Source: an uncultured Peptoniphilus sp.
GTDB lineage: Bacteria; Bacillota; Clostridia; Tissierellales; Peptoniphilaceae
Length of the DNA stretch: 21,857 bases
Direction: 5' to 3'
NCBI GenBank assembly: GCA_902488455.1
Contig: CABTWG010000017.1
Coordinates: 1-21,857 of the forward strand
Below are positions 14,114 to 21,722 of the stretch, piece by piece. Position numbers and translations under genes: made by a program. How positions within the stretch are numbered: position 1 is the first letter of the stretch; each line of letters opens with the position of its first letter. The notes under the pieces were generated by a model. It did no database searches. It worked only from the letters and a program-made list of their open reading frames with translations, and was not told the origin of the DNA.

Positions 14114-15961
14114 ATGAATTCGAAAAAATTTGTAAAGACTTTTGTTGGAGTAGTTCTAGTTTTATTAGTTGTAATTGCAGGACTTAACTACTACGCTTCT
14201 CCTTTTGGACTTTTCAAGGACAAGTACTTCAATTGGTTTTCATATGATATGACACAGAATCCAAGGATTGCAAAAGTCGAATATTTAAAGAAAAATAAAG
14301 ATTTAAAATTTGATAGTTTTATAGTTGGAGCATCTGGTGCTAGTTCTTTTCCAAGTGAAGACTTAAAAAAATATACTGGAAGAGATTTCTATAATATTTT
14401 TTACTATGGTGCCGATATGTTAGACTCTGTAAATACTGTAAAGTGGCTAGTTAAAAATTATGAAGTAAAGAACATAATCTTGCCAGTTGGGCTTACTTCT
14501 GCATGCTATTACAATGTGGGAAATGACACCATGAACAATGCAATGCATGAGGAGCTTGACGGAACAAATAGGATTAAGTTCTACACGAAATACATGCTTG
14601 CAAATCCAAATTATGCAGTAGATAAAATAAAATCTAGTAGAGAGCATAAATTTTTGCAGCAATCATACACAGTTTTTAATGTGGTGGATGGATCATACGA
14701 CAAATCTCTGCGTGATATAGAGCCAATCTCTAACTTAGATGAATACAAAAATAGAGAAAACTACCATGTTTTTAACTATGACTTTGGTGAGCATCCGAAC
14801 CTAGGATATATAGATGAATTTATAAGCTCGATGAAAGAAATTGTAAATATCTGCAAAGATAATAATATTGATTTAAAGGTACTCATAGCTCCGATGTACC
14901 ATGAGGACTTTAAGTTCTATGACAAAGAAGAGGTAGAAGAATTTTACAAGAGACTTGAAGAAGTGACAGATTACTACGATTTTTGTAAGACTAGCGTGTC
15001 ATATGATGCGAGATACTTCTACGATAGAACCCATTTTAGAAATGACGTAGGTAGAATGATGCTTTCATTTATCTATGGCGATGAAAAAAACTACGTAGAA
15101 GATTTCTACGTACCAGAAAACTTTGGCATACATGTAGGAGTAAATGGAACCTACAAGGATGTAATGAGAAGATTTAATAGTGATCTTCAAATGGAAAATG
15201 GATCAGAGAAAAGGCTTCCTGTATTTATGTACCATCATTTCGACGAAGTCGGTGACGGCGGAGATACAATTTCTTATGAAAATTTCAAAACACAGATGAA
15301 GGCTATAAAAGATGCAGGATATACCACTGTAACTCTAAAAGATTTGGATAATTTTATAAGATTTGGCAAGACTCTTCCAGAAAAATCTGTTTTAATTACC
15401 ATTGATGACGGATATAGATCCAATACTGATTTCGCATATAATATTTTCAAAGAGTATGGCTTCAAAGCTGTTATCTTTCCAATAGGTCACTCAATTGGAA
15501 AAGACACCTACAAAGATACAAATCATCCAATCATTCCACATTTTTCAATAGAAGAGGCAAAAGAGCGAACCGATGTGTTTGAATTTGGATCACATAGCTT
15601 TGATATGCATCAGTCTACTGCACTTGAAACAGAAAGTCCAGTTAGAAATTATGCGATTCCTCTGGAAGGTGAAGATGACTTTAGTTTTGTAGACGCATTT
15701 AGAAGAGATGTGTTTTTACAAGAAAAAGAAATGGGAGAAATCCTATCTAAGACAAAAGCTTTTGCCTATCCTGGAGGATATTATTCCGATATAACAGCAG
15801 TTATACTTTCAGAAAATGATTATAGATTTACATTTTTGACGGAAGAACACCAAAATTATCTTTTAAAAGGTCTTAAGCAGTCAGGACTTGGAATGGGAAG
15901 GTTCAATATGACAGATCATAGAACTTATGAAGACACGTTAAGGTTATTAGAAGGTAAATAG
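14114..15961 (+). CDS. Membrane-anchored SGNH (DltD/AlgX-like) protein fused to a NodB polysaccharide deacetylase
   Basis: This 615-residue two-domain protein has an N-terminal anchor (hydrophobic 8-24, lysines before it), so the rest should be outside. Residues about 45-330 form an SGNH-like domain: DSFIVGASGASSF with candidate nucleophile Ser74, and a late DRTHF with Asp304 and His307 completing a Ser-Asp-His set. Residues about 368-615 are a carbohydrate esterase family 4 domain, starting LPVFMYHHF, with TIDDG (Asp431, Asp432), SHSFDMH (His494, His499) and FAYPGGYYS; the Asp-His-His metal triad is intact. It follows the MBOAT gene, DltD's natural partner, after AGGTGA. The likely role is finishing acyl transfer and removing N-acetyl groups on a surface polymer; substrates are unknown. 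Confidence 0.85.
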   Translation: MNSKKFVKTFVGVVLVLLVVIAGLNYYASPFGLFKDKYFNWFSYDMTQNPRIAKVEYLKKNKDLKFDSFIVGASGASSFPSEDLKKYTGRDFYNIFYYGADMLDSVNTVKWLVKNYEVKNIILPVGLTSACYYNVGNDTMNNAMHEELDGTNRIKFYTKYMLANPNYAVDKIKSSREHKFLQQSYTVFNVVDGSYDKSLRDIEPISNLDEYKNRENYHVFNYDFGEHPNLGYIDEFISSMKEIVNICKDNNIDLKVLIAPMYHEDFKFYDKEEVEEFYKRLEEVTDYYDFCKTSVSYDARYFYDRTHFRNDVGRMMLSFIYGDEKNYVEDFYVPENFGIHVGVNGTYKDVMRRFNSDLQMENGSEKRLPVFMYHHFDEVGDGGDTISYENFKTQMKAIKDAGYTTVTLKDLDNFIRFGKTLPEKSVLITIDDGYRSNTDFAYNIFKEYGFKAVIFPIGHSIGKDTYKDTNHPIIPHFSIEEAKERTDVFEFGSHSFDMHQSTALETESPVRNYAIPLEGEDDFSFVDAFRRDVFLQEKEMGEILSKTKAFAYPGGYYSDITAVILSENDYRFTFLTEEHQNYLLKGLKQSGLGMGRFNMTDHRTYEDTLRLLEGK

Positions 15962-15966
15962 TTTTA

Positions 15967-16677
15967 ATGGTCTATATAACAATAATAATTTGTCTGATTT
16001 TATACTGGTTATTCGAACTAAGATGCACCTATGTGGAACATCTTGATTATAAATTCGGTTTAAATATCTATCAAGTAAGTGATTTTCATTCAAGCGCTTT
16101 TGTAGATTTAAATAGGCTCGATAAAATCCTTTCTAATGATAGTATTGACATAGTGATTTTAACTGGGGATATGGTCAGTAGAACCACAGATAATTTCGAT
16201 AGATTTGAAAGATTTTTAAAAATAGTTTGCGAAAATTCAAAAGAAGTAGTATTTGTAACAGGAAATCATGAACTTGAAAACAGAGATTATTTAAAGATTA
16301 TAGAAATTTTAAAGAACCATGAAATTAAAATTTTGGATAATTCATATATAATAGTAGAAAATACTTTGATATCCAACATAGATATTTCAGAAGTAAAAGA
16401 AGGATTTAATTATAGTATCTTTGCAGATCATTTCCCTGTAAACTGTGAGGGTAAAAGCAGATATGATCTAAGAGTTTGTGGTCACACCCATGGTGGTCAA
16501 GTAAGGCTTCCATTTGTCGGTGCTGTAATTGATCATGATAAAAATATATTTCCAAAAAATCAAAAGGGTTTATATAAGAAAAATAATAATTTAATCTACA
16601 TCGACAGCGGTATAGGTAGTAGAATTCCTATTAGAATTTTTAATAGGTCTAAGGTAACGAGAATTTCAAGGAGGTAG
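15967..16677 (+). CDS. Membrane-anchored metallophosphoesterase (YkuE-like)
   Basis: This 236-residue calcineurin-type phosphoesterase has an N-terminal hydrophobic segment (2-14). The metal motifs are all present: SDFH (D-x-H), LTGDMV, VTGNHE, a histidine in the ADHFPV strand and GHTHGGQ followed by RLPF. The pattern is that of the YkuE group, whose substrates are poorly known; a lipid-linked or nucleotide-sugar phosphate is possible. It starts 6 nt after the SGNH-deacetylase gene and ends 1 nt before the DUF1538 gene, so it may belong to the surface-polymer set. The ribosome binding site is weak (AAGG about 12 nt upstream), which suggests coupling. Confidence 0.85.
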   Translation: MVYITIIICLILYWLFELRCTYVEHLDYKFGLNIYQVSDFHSSAFVDLNRLDKILSNDSIDIVILTGDMVSRTTDNFDRFERFLKIVCENSKEVVFVTGNHELENRDYLKIIEILKNHEIKILDNSYIIVENTLISNIDISEVKEGFNYSIFADHFPVNCEGKSRYDLRVCGHTHGGQVRLPFVGAVIDHDKNIFPKNQKGLYKKNNNLIYIDSGIGSRIPIRIFNRSKVTRISRR

Positions 16678-16678
16678 C

Positions 16679-18145
16679 ATGTTTAAAGACAAGATAAAAG
16701 AATCTTCCTTTTCTGTAATTCCCATAGTTTTAATAGTTTTAGCACTGTCATTTACAATTGTAGATATAAGTACAAATGATTTAATAAGCTTTTTAATCGG
16801 AGCAGTGCTAATTATTTTTGGCTTAGCAATATTTTTATTCGGGGCTGAGATGGGTGTAGAAGAAATAGGCAATCATTTGGGAGTTTTTGTAGCAAATTTC
16901 AAATCTCTCATATTGATAATACTTTCAGGATTATTTCTAGGCTTTTTAATAACTGTTGCAGAGCCAGATTTAATGATCCTGGGTTTTCAAATTGAAAATG
17001 TAACAAATGGTGTTCTCACCAAGAATTTAATAGTGCTTTCAGTAAGTGCTGGAGTTGGCATAATGCTCGCTCTAGGTTTTTATAGAATTCTAAAAGAAAT
17101 ACCGATCTCAAAGACATTTACTTTTCTATACGGAGCAATATTTATTCTATTAATATTTTCTATGGAAGAGTTTACTGGAATAGCTTTTGATGCTTCTGGT
17201 GCAACGACGGGAGCGATGACGACTCCATTTATCCTTGCCATAGGACTTGGGGTTTCTAAGATGAAGGGTTCTGAAAAATCTGCAGAAGATTCATTTGGAC
17301 TTTTAGGTATATGCTCTGCTGGACCAATCTTTGCAGTGATTATGCTTGGACTTTTTACTGGACATGTAGCAGGTGGAGAGATTACAGAAGTTGCAACTGC
17401 TTCAGGGCTTGCAAATTATTTGGCAGAATTTAAGCACGCGGCGAGGGACACTGCTATAGCAATAGGTCCCGTTGCAATTTTATTCATAGTAACAAATAAA
17501 TTTTTCTTTAAATTGAGAAAGAGAGAATATAGAAGAATTTTAAAGGGGTTAGCTTACACATTTATCGGCCTTGTGCTTTTTATGGGAGGAGTAAACTCAG
17601 GATTTATGTCTGTTGCTAGACAGATTGGATCTTCAATTGCTGTGACGAACTATAAACTTCTACCTGTAATAGGATTTTTCCTCGGAATGGTAGTAGTTCT
17701 TGCTGAGCCAGCTGTGTATATTCTCTCTCACCAAGTTGAAGATGTAACAGCAGGTAGTATTCCAAGAAAGATGATTGTAGTTGCTCTTTCAATTGGAGTT
17801 GCTCTTGCAGTATGCCTATCCATGATTAGAATTCTAAGCAGTAGCATAAAACTTTGGATGTTCTTAGTTCCAGGTTTTTCTATTGCAATGATTCTTTCAT
17901 ATTTTATTCCAAATATTTTTGTTGGAATTGCATTTGACTCAGGAGGAGTTGCATCTGGCCCGATGACCGCAACATTTTTGCTTGCTTTTTCACAAGGAGC
18001 TTCTGCTATGATAAAAGGAGCAGATATATTGATCGATGGATTTGGAATTATAGCTATGGTTGCCATGATGCCTATAATTTCTATTTCAATTTTAGGTTTA
18101 CTATTTAAAATAAAATCCAAGAAGGAGGGTATTGACGTTGATTGA
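16679..18145 (+). CDS. DUF1538 family membrane transporter with internal duplication
   Basis: This 488-residue, highly hydrophobic protein (about 12 or more membrane segments) is built from two similar halves. AEP-DLMILGFQIENVTNG at 94 recurs as AEP-AVYILSHQVEDVTAG at 342, and IAFDASGATTGAMTT around Asp171 recurs as IAFDSGGVASGPMTA around Asp420, an offset of about 249 residues. The matching acidic, Gly/Ser-rich loops look like a substrate or ion site, as in inverted-repeat transporters, but the substrate is unknown. AAGGAGG precedes the ATG by four nt. The next gene encodes a PII-like protein and overlaps it by 8 nt, which suggests direct control of transport by a signalling protein. Confidence 0.88.
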   Translation: MFKDKIKESSFSVIPIVLIVLALSFTIVDISTNDLISFLIGAVLIIFGLAIFLFGAEMGVEEIGNHLGVFVANFKSLILIILSGLFLGFLITVAEPDLMILGFQIENVTNGVLTKNLIVLSVSAGVGIMLALGFYRILKEIPISKTFTFLYGAIFILLIFSMEEFTGIAFDASGATTGAMTTPFILAIGLGVSKMKGSEKSAEDSFGLLGICSAGPIFAVIMLGLFTGHVAGGEITEVATASGLANYLAEFKHAARDTAIAIGPVAILFIVTNKFFFKLRKREYRRILKGLAYTFIGLVLFMGGVNSGFMSVARQIGSSIAVTNYKLLPVIGFFLGMVVVLAEPAVYILSHQVEDVTAGSIPRKMIVVALSIGVALAVCLSMIRILSSSIKLWMFLVPGFSIAMILSYFIPNIFVGIAFDSGGVASGPMTATFLLAFSQGASAMIKGADILIDGFGIIAMVAMMPIISISILGLLFKIKSKKEGIDVD

Positions 18146-18767
18146 TTATGTTTTTTATACGGCAATAGTTAAGAATGGAGATGCTTCAAAGCTACTTCAA
18201 GAGGCAAAATGTATTGGTGTAACCGGTGGGACAATTATGCTTACTTCCACCTATATTCAAAATAAAATCCTTACAACTCTTGGATTAAATGAAGAGAGGG
18301 ATGAAGCTCTTATAATCATTTTAAATAAAGGATTAGAAGAACCTCTACATGAAATTTCTAAAAAGTTTTTCGAAAAGCACAAGGGATACTGCTATACTTC
18401 GAATATAGAAATGCTAAAGGGAACACATATAGAACTTAAAGAAGGGGAAGTTATGAATTCAAATTATAAAGCGCTATTTGTCATAGTTGAAAGAGGAAAT
18501 GGTGAGGATGTTATAGATATAGCTACAAAGAATGGAGCTACAGGAGCTACAATCTTTCATGGAAGAGGATCTGGAGTCCATGAAAAGAGCTCACTATTTA
18601 ATTTAATTATAGAACCAGAAAAGGAAATGGTAATGTCGCTTGTTTTAGAGTCACAAGTAGAACCGATTGCCAAAGCCATTGTAGACGAAATGGAAATAGA
18701 AAAACCGGGAGCTGGAATTTTATTTACATTGGACGTAAATAAAGTTACAGGACTATTTGAAGGTTAA
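18138..18767 (+). CDS. PII-like signalling protein, tandem duplicated
   Basis: This 209-residue protein contains two PII-like halves. The first (about 1-95) has YTAIVKNGDASKLLQEAK and the turn GVTGGTI; the second (about 105-209) has FVIVERGNGEDVIDIATK, NGATGATIFHGRG and the IIEPEKEMVM strand typical of PII proteins. PII proteins are usually about 110-residue trimers that bind nucleotides and control transporters or enzymes; here one chain has two copies. It overlaps the DUF1538 gene by 8 nt, so it likely regulates that transporter. AAGGAGGG at 18122-18129 fits TTG 18138 (8-nt spacing) better than the upstream in-frame TTG 18132 (2 nt), so I chose 18138. No uridylylation-type T-loop tyrosine can be assigned by eye. 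Confidence 0.85.
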   Translation: MIDYVFYTAIVKNGDASKLLQEAKCIGVTGGTIMLTSTYIQNKILTTLGLNEERDEALIIILNKGLEEPLHEISKKFFEKHKGYCYTSNIEMLKGTHIELKEGEVMNSNYKALFVIVERGNGEDVIDIATKNGATGATIFHGRGSGVHEKSSLFNLIIEPEKEMVMSLVLESQVEPIAKAIVDEMEIEKPGAGILFTLDVNKVTGLFEG

Positions 18768-20109
18768 AAAAAGCGAAGTAAGTTACTACAAAAGAGCAAT
18801 TAAGACCGCCTGGCCAGCAGTTCTTGAAAGTTTCTTCATTGCTCTTACAGGACTTGTGGATACCTTTATGGTATCTTCTCTTGGTACATCTGCAGTATCA
18901 GCAGTAGGACTTACAACTCAACCAAAATTTATTGGACTTACAACATTCTTTTCAATTAGTGTTGCAGTGTCCGCTATAGTTGCGAGAAGGTACGGTGAAA
19001 AAAACAAGAAATCGGCCAATGAGACTCTATTAACTGCACTTTTCGTATCGGTAATTTTATGTATATTGATCAGTGCCTTATTTCTTAGATATAGTAATCC
19101 AATTATTAGATGGTCTGGAAGTAACGTAGACACTCATCAAGATGCAAAGGAATACTTGGATATTATAATGGGATTTTCTATTTTTAGTATAATCTCAATT
19201 ATGATTAACTCTGCTCAAAGAGGATCTGGAAATACAAAGGTAGCTTTCACTACAAACTTTGCATCAAACCTGGTTAATATTATTTTTAATTATCTTTTAA
19301 TCGGTGGGAACTTTGGTTTTCCAGCACTAGGAGTAAAGGGAGCTGCCATTGCAACAGTTCTTGGTACTGTCGTAGGCATGATAATGAGTATTAGAAGTCT
19401 ATTTGTAAAAAGTTCCTACGTGCGTATAGACTATATTATTAAAAATAAAATAAAACCAACCTTAGAAACAGCAAAATCAATTGCAAGCTTCGGAATAAAT
19501 ATGTTTTTAGAAATGATTGCGATGAGGGTTGGATTTCTTGCAACATCACTTATCGCAGCAAGACTTGGCACAGATGCTTTCGCAGCTCACAATGTAGGTA
19601 TGCAAATTCTATCAATCGGGTTTGCATTTGCAGATGGTATGCAGGTAGCGGCAGTTGCTCTTGCGGGATCGTCATTAGGTGCAGGAAGAAAAGAAGATGC
19701 AAAACTATACGGAACAATATGTCAAAGGATTGGATTTGGAATTTCTGTTACACTTTCTATAATATTACTTCTATTTGGAAAAGATATTTTCAAGCTGTTC
19801 TTCGAAGACGAAACTGTATTAGAGTATGGAATTTTGATTTCGAGATTCGTGACAGTAATCGTAATGGCGCAGATATCTCAAATAATTTATGCAGGATGTC
19901 TTCGTGCAGGAGGCGATGTAAAATATACGCTTTTCGCATCACTGATTTCGGTTACATTTATTAGAACCATAGTGACCTATGTGTTAACTATTCCACTTGG
20001 AATGGGACTAATGGGAATATGGATAGGAGTTCTATCCGACCAAGCATCGAGATATGTATTTATGTCAACTAGATTTAAAAAAGGAAAATGGGTAGAAATA
20101 AAAATTTGA
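18757..20109 (+). CDS. MATE family efflux transporter
   Basis: This 450-residue protein has 12 predicted membrane segments in two MatE halves. The first opens with TAWPAVLESFFIALTGLVDT, and the second carries SIASFGINMFLEMIAMRVGF and later GAGRKEDAKLYG. The family exports cationic drugs or metabolites using sodium or proton gradients; the substrate is not predictable. TTG 18757 is the only usable start, since no ATG or GTG occurs in the next 30 codons that keeps the first helix; it overlaps the PII-like gene by 11 nt, and AGGA lies four nt upstream. It is the last gene of the long co-directional run from polA. Whether it works with the DUF1538/PII pair is unknown. Confidence 0.92.
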   Translation: MKVKKSEVSYYKRAIKTAWPAVLESFFIALTGLVDTFMVSSLGTSAVSAVGLTTQPKFIGLTTFFSISVAVSAIVARRYGEKNKKSANETLLTALFVSVILCILISALFLRYSNPIIRWSGSNVDTHQDAKEYLDIIMGFSIFSIISIMINSAQRGSGNTKVAFTTNFASNLVNIIFNYLLIGGNFGFPALGVKGAAIATVLGTVVGMIMSIRSLFVKSSYVRIDYIIKNKIKPTLETAKSIASFGINMFLEMIAMRVGFLATSLIAARLGTDAFAAHNVGMQILSIGFAFADGMQVAAVALAGSSLGAGRKEDAKLYGTICQRIGFGISVTLSIILLLFGKDIFKLFFEDETVLEYGILISRFVTVIVMAQISQIIYAGCLRAGGDVKYTLFASLISVTFIRTIVTYVLTIPLGMGLMGIWIGVLSDQASRYVFMSTRFKKGKWVEIKI

Positions 20110-20133
20110 TAATTAACTTATACCAACTTTTCG

Positions 20134-20162
20134 TTTACATCATTTTTAACAAGTGATATAAT
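20134..20162 (+). promoter_or_regulatory. Promoter of scfB
   Basis: TTTACA (20134-20139), exactly 17 nt, then TATAAT (20157-20162). Transcription would start near 20169, which puts a terminator-like hairpin into the scfB leader. Confidence 0.8.
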
Positions 20163-20180
20163 CGAGACTGGTAAAATTTT

Positions 20181-20206
20181 AAAAGAGGGCTTATAGCCCT
20201 TTTTTT
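20181..20206 (+). terminator. Terminator after the MATE gene, located inside the scfB leader
   Basis: AGGGC-TTATA-GCCCT (20186-20200), extended by a G-T and several A-T pairs, followed by seven T. It can end the polA-to-MATE transcript, but it also lies between the scfB promoter and the scfB ribosome binding site (GAGGGAG, 20217-20223), so it may act as an attenuator. Confidence 0.85.
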
Positions 20207-20227
20207 AACAGCAAATGAGGGAGAAAG

Positions 20228-21586
20228 ATGGATACAATTCATAAATTTTATTTAAACGATGCATATGTTGTGCTAGATATTGCAAGTGGATCAGTGCATC
20301 TTGTAGAAGAAGTAGTTTATACGATTATAGATGACGTAAAAAATTTAACTGAAGAAGAAATAATAGATAAATATTCTGACAAGTTTTCAAAAGAAGATAT
20401 TATAGAAGCGTTAAAAGAAATTAAAGAGCTTGAAAAAGAAGGCATGCTCTTTACAGAAGATCCTAGACTTATGAAGGCAGCTTACAATCCTCAAAATATA
20501 ATAAAGGCAATGTGTCTTCACGTTTCTCACGACTGTAACCTTAGATGCAAGTATTGTTTTGCAAGTCAAGGTGACTTCCATGGTGAAAGACTTCTAATGG
20601 ATTTAGAAACAGGAAAGGCTGCTATAGATTTCTTGTTGGAAAATTCTGGAAATAGAACGAATCTTGAAGTGGACTTCTTCGGAGGAGAACCTCTCATGAA
20701 CTTCGATCTTGTTAAAGAGTTTGTTGAATATGGAGATAAGAGAGAAAAAGAATACGGCAAGAACTTCAGATGGACTCTAACTACCAATGGAATGCTTCTA
20801 AATGACGAGATAAATGACTTTCTAAATGAGCACATGTCAAATGTGGTTCTCTCAATCGACGGTAGAAAAGATATAAATGACGATATGAGACCGACTGTTA
20901 ACGGTAAAGGCTCTTACGATATAATCGTGCCTAAGTTTAAAAAACTAATCGAAGGCAGAGGGGACAAGGACTACTACATCAGAGGAACATTTACAAATAA
21001 AAACTTGGACTTTGGAGAAGATTTAAAAGATTTTTATGAACAAGGATTTATGAAGACTTCTATCGAGCCAGTAGTTACAGATCCAAAAGAAGACTATGCG
21101 ATAAGGGAAGAACATCTTGATAGAATCCTAGAAGAATATGAAAAGATGAGTAAGTACTACCTAGAAGTTAGAAAGACGAACAAAGATTTTCTATTCTTCC
21201 ACTACATGATTGACCTAACTCAAGGACCATGTGTAATCAAGAGAACAGTTGGATGTGGAGCAGGATCAGAATATATCGCAGTGACACCGACAGGAGATAT
21301 ATATCCATGTCACCAATTCGTTGGGGAAGAAAAGTTCTTAATGGGTAATGTTAAGACCGGAATCAAGAATGAAGAGTTAAGAGAAGAGTTTAAAAACTCA
21401 AATGTATTTACAAAAGAAAAATGCTATTCATGCTGGGCAAGATACTACTGCTCAGGAGGATGCCATGCGAATAATTACTATTCAAATGGAACCATCAAAG
21501 AACCATACGATATTCTCTGTGAAATGGAAAAGAAGAGAATCGAGTGTGCAATATCTGTACTAGCAAATGAGATGAGCGAAGAATAA
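20228..21586 (+). CDS. scfB: Radical SAM SCIFF peptide maturase (thioether cross-link forming)
   Basis: This 452-residue radical SAM/SPASM enzyme makes cysteine thioether links in SCIFF peptides (six cysteines in about 45 residues), a family found across Clostridia. The N-terminal part, starting IHKFYLND and containing VLDIASGSVHLVEEVVY, is the peptide-recognition-type region. The radical SAM motif is CNLRCKYC (Cys103, 107, 110), with FFGGEPLMNF and LSIDG following. The C-terminal SPASM region has GCGAGSEYIAVTPTGDIYPC, CYSCWARYYC and SGGC for auxiliary iron-sulphur clusters. Length is normal. The SCIFF precursor gene usually sits just upstream, but no Cys-rich small frame is visible on either side here. 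GAGGGAG sets the ATG. It is the only gene between two terminators. Confidence 0.92.
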   Translation: MDTIHKFYLNDAYVVLDIASGSVHLVEEVVYTIIDDVKNLTEEEIIDKYSDKFSKEDIIEALKEIKELEKEGMLFTEDPRLMKAAYNPQNIIKAMCLHVSHDCNLRCKYCFASQGDFHGERLLMDLETGKAAIDFLLENSGNRTNLEVDFFGGEPLMNFDLVKEFVEYGDKREKEYGKNFRWTLTTNGMLLNDEINDFLNEHMSNVVLSIDGRKDINDDMRPTVNGKGSYDIIVPKFKKLIEGRGDKDYYIRGTFTNKNLDFGEDLKDFYEQGFMKTSIEPVVTDPKEDYAIREEHLDRILEEYEKMSKYYLEVRKTNKDFLFFHYMIDLTQGPCVIKRTVGCGAGSEYIAVTPTGDIYPCHQFVGEEKFLMGNVKTGIKNEELREEFKNSNVFTKEKCYSCWARYYCSGGCHANNYYSNGTIKEPYDILCEMEKKRIECAISVLANEMSEE

Positions 21587-21588
21587 TT

Positions 21589-21613
21589 AAGAGGTGAAAG
21601 CCTCTTTTTTTTT
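21589..21613 (+). terminator. Terminator after scfB
   Basis: AAGAGG / CCTCTT (21589-21594 with 21601-21606), optionally closed by a T-G pair around a GAAA loop, followed by a run of about nine T. It starts 2 nt after the scfB stop codon. Confidence 0.92.
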
Positions 21614-21626
21614 ATATAAATTTTAA

Positions 21627-21712
21627 ATGCTATACGGATAGCATCTAAAAACAATATAACGCTCTACGTAGAGCATTTTGGTTTAGTTTGTGATTCGTGC
21701 TTTATATAAAGC
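21627..21712. repeat. Three related 14-nt palindromes
   Basis: GCTATACGGATAGC (21629-21642, extended by A-T pairs to 21627-21644), GCTCTACGTAGAGC (21661-21674) and GCTTTATATAAAGC (21699-21712) all fit GCTNTA...ANAGC. The fourth and eleventh positions change together (A-T, C-G, T-A), so pairing is kept while the sequence drifts. None is followed by a clear T tract on the + strand. They may be hairpins or protein-binding sites. Confidence 0.6.
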
Positions 21713-21722
21713 GTTTAAGTAC

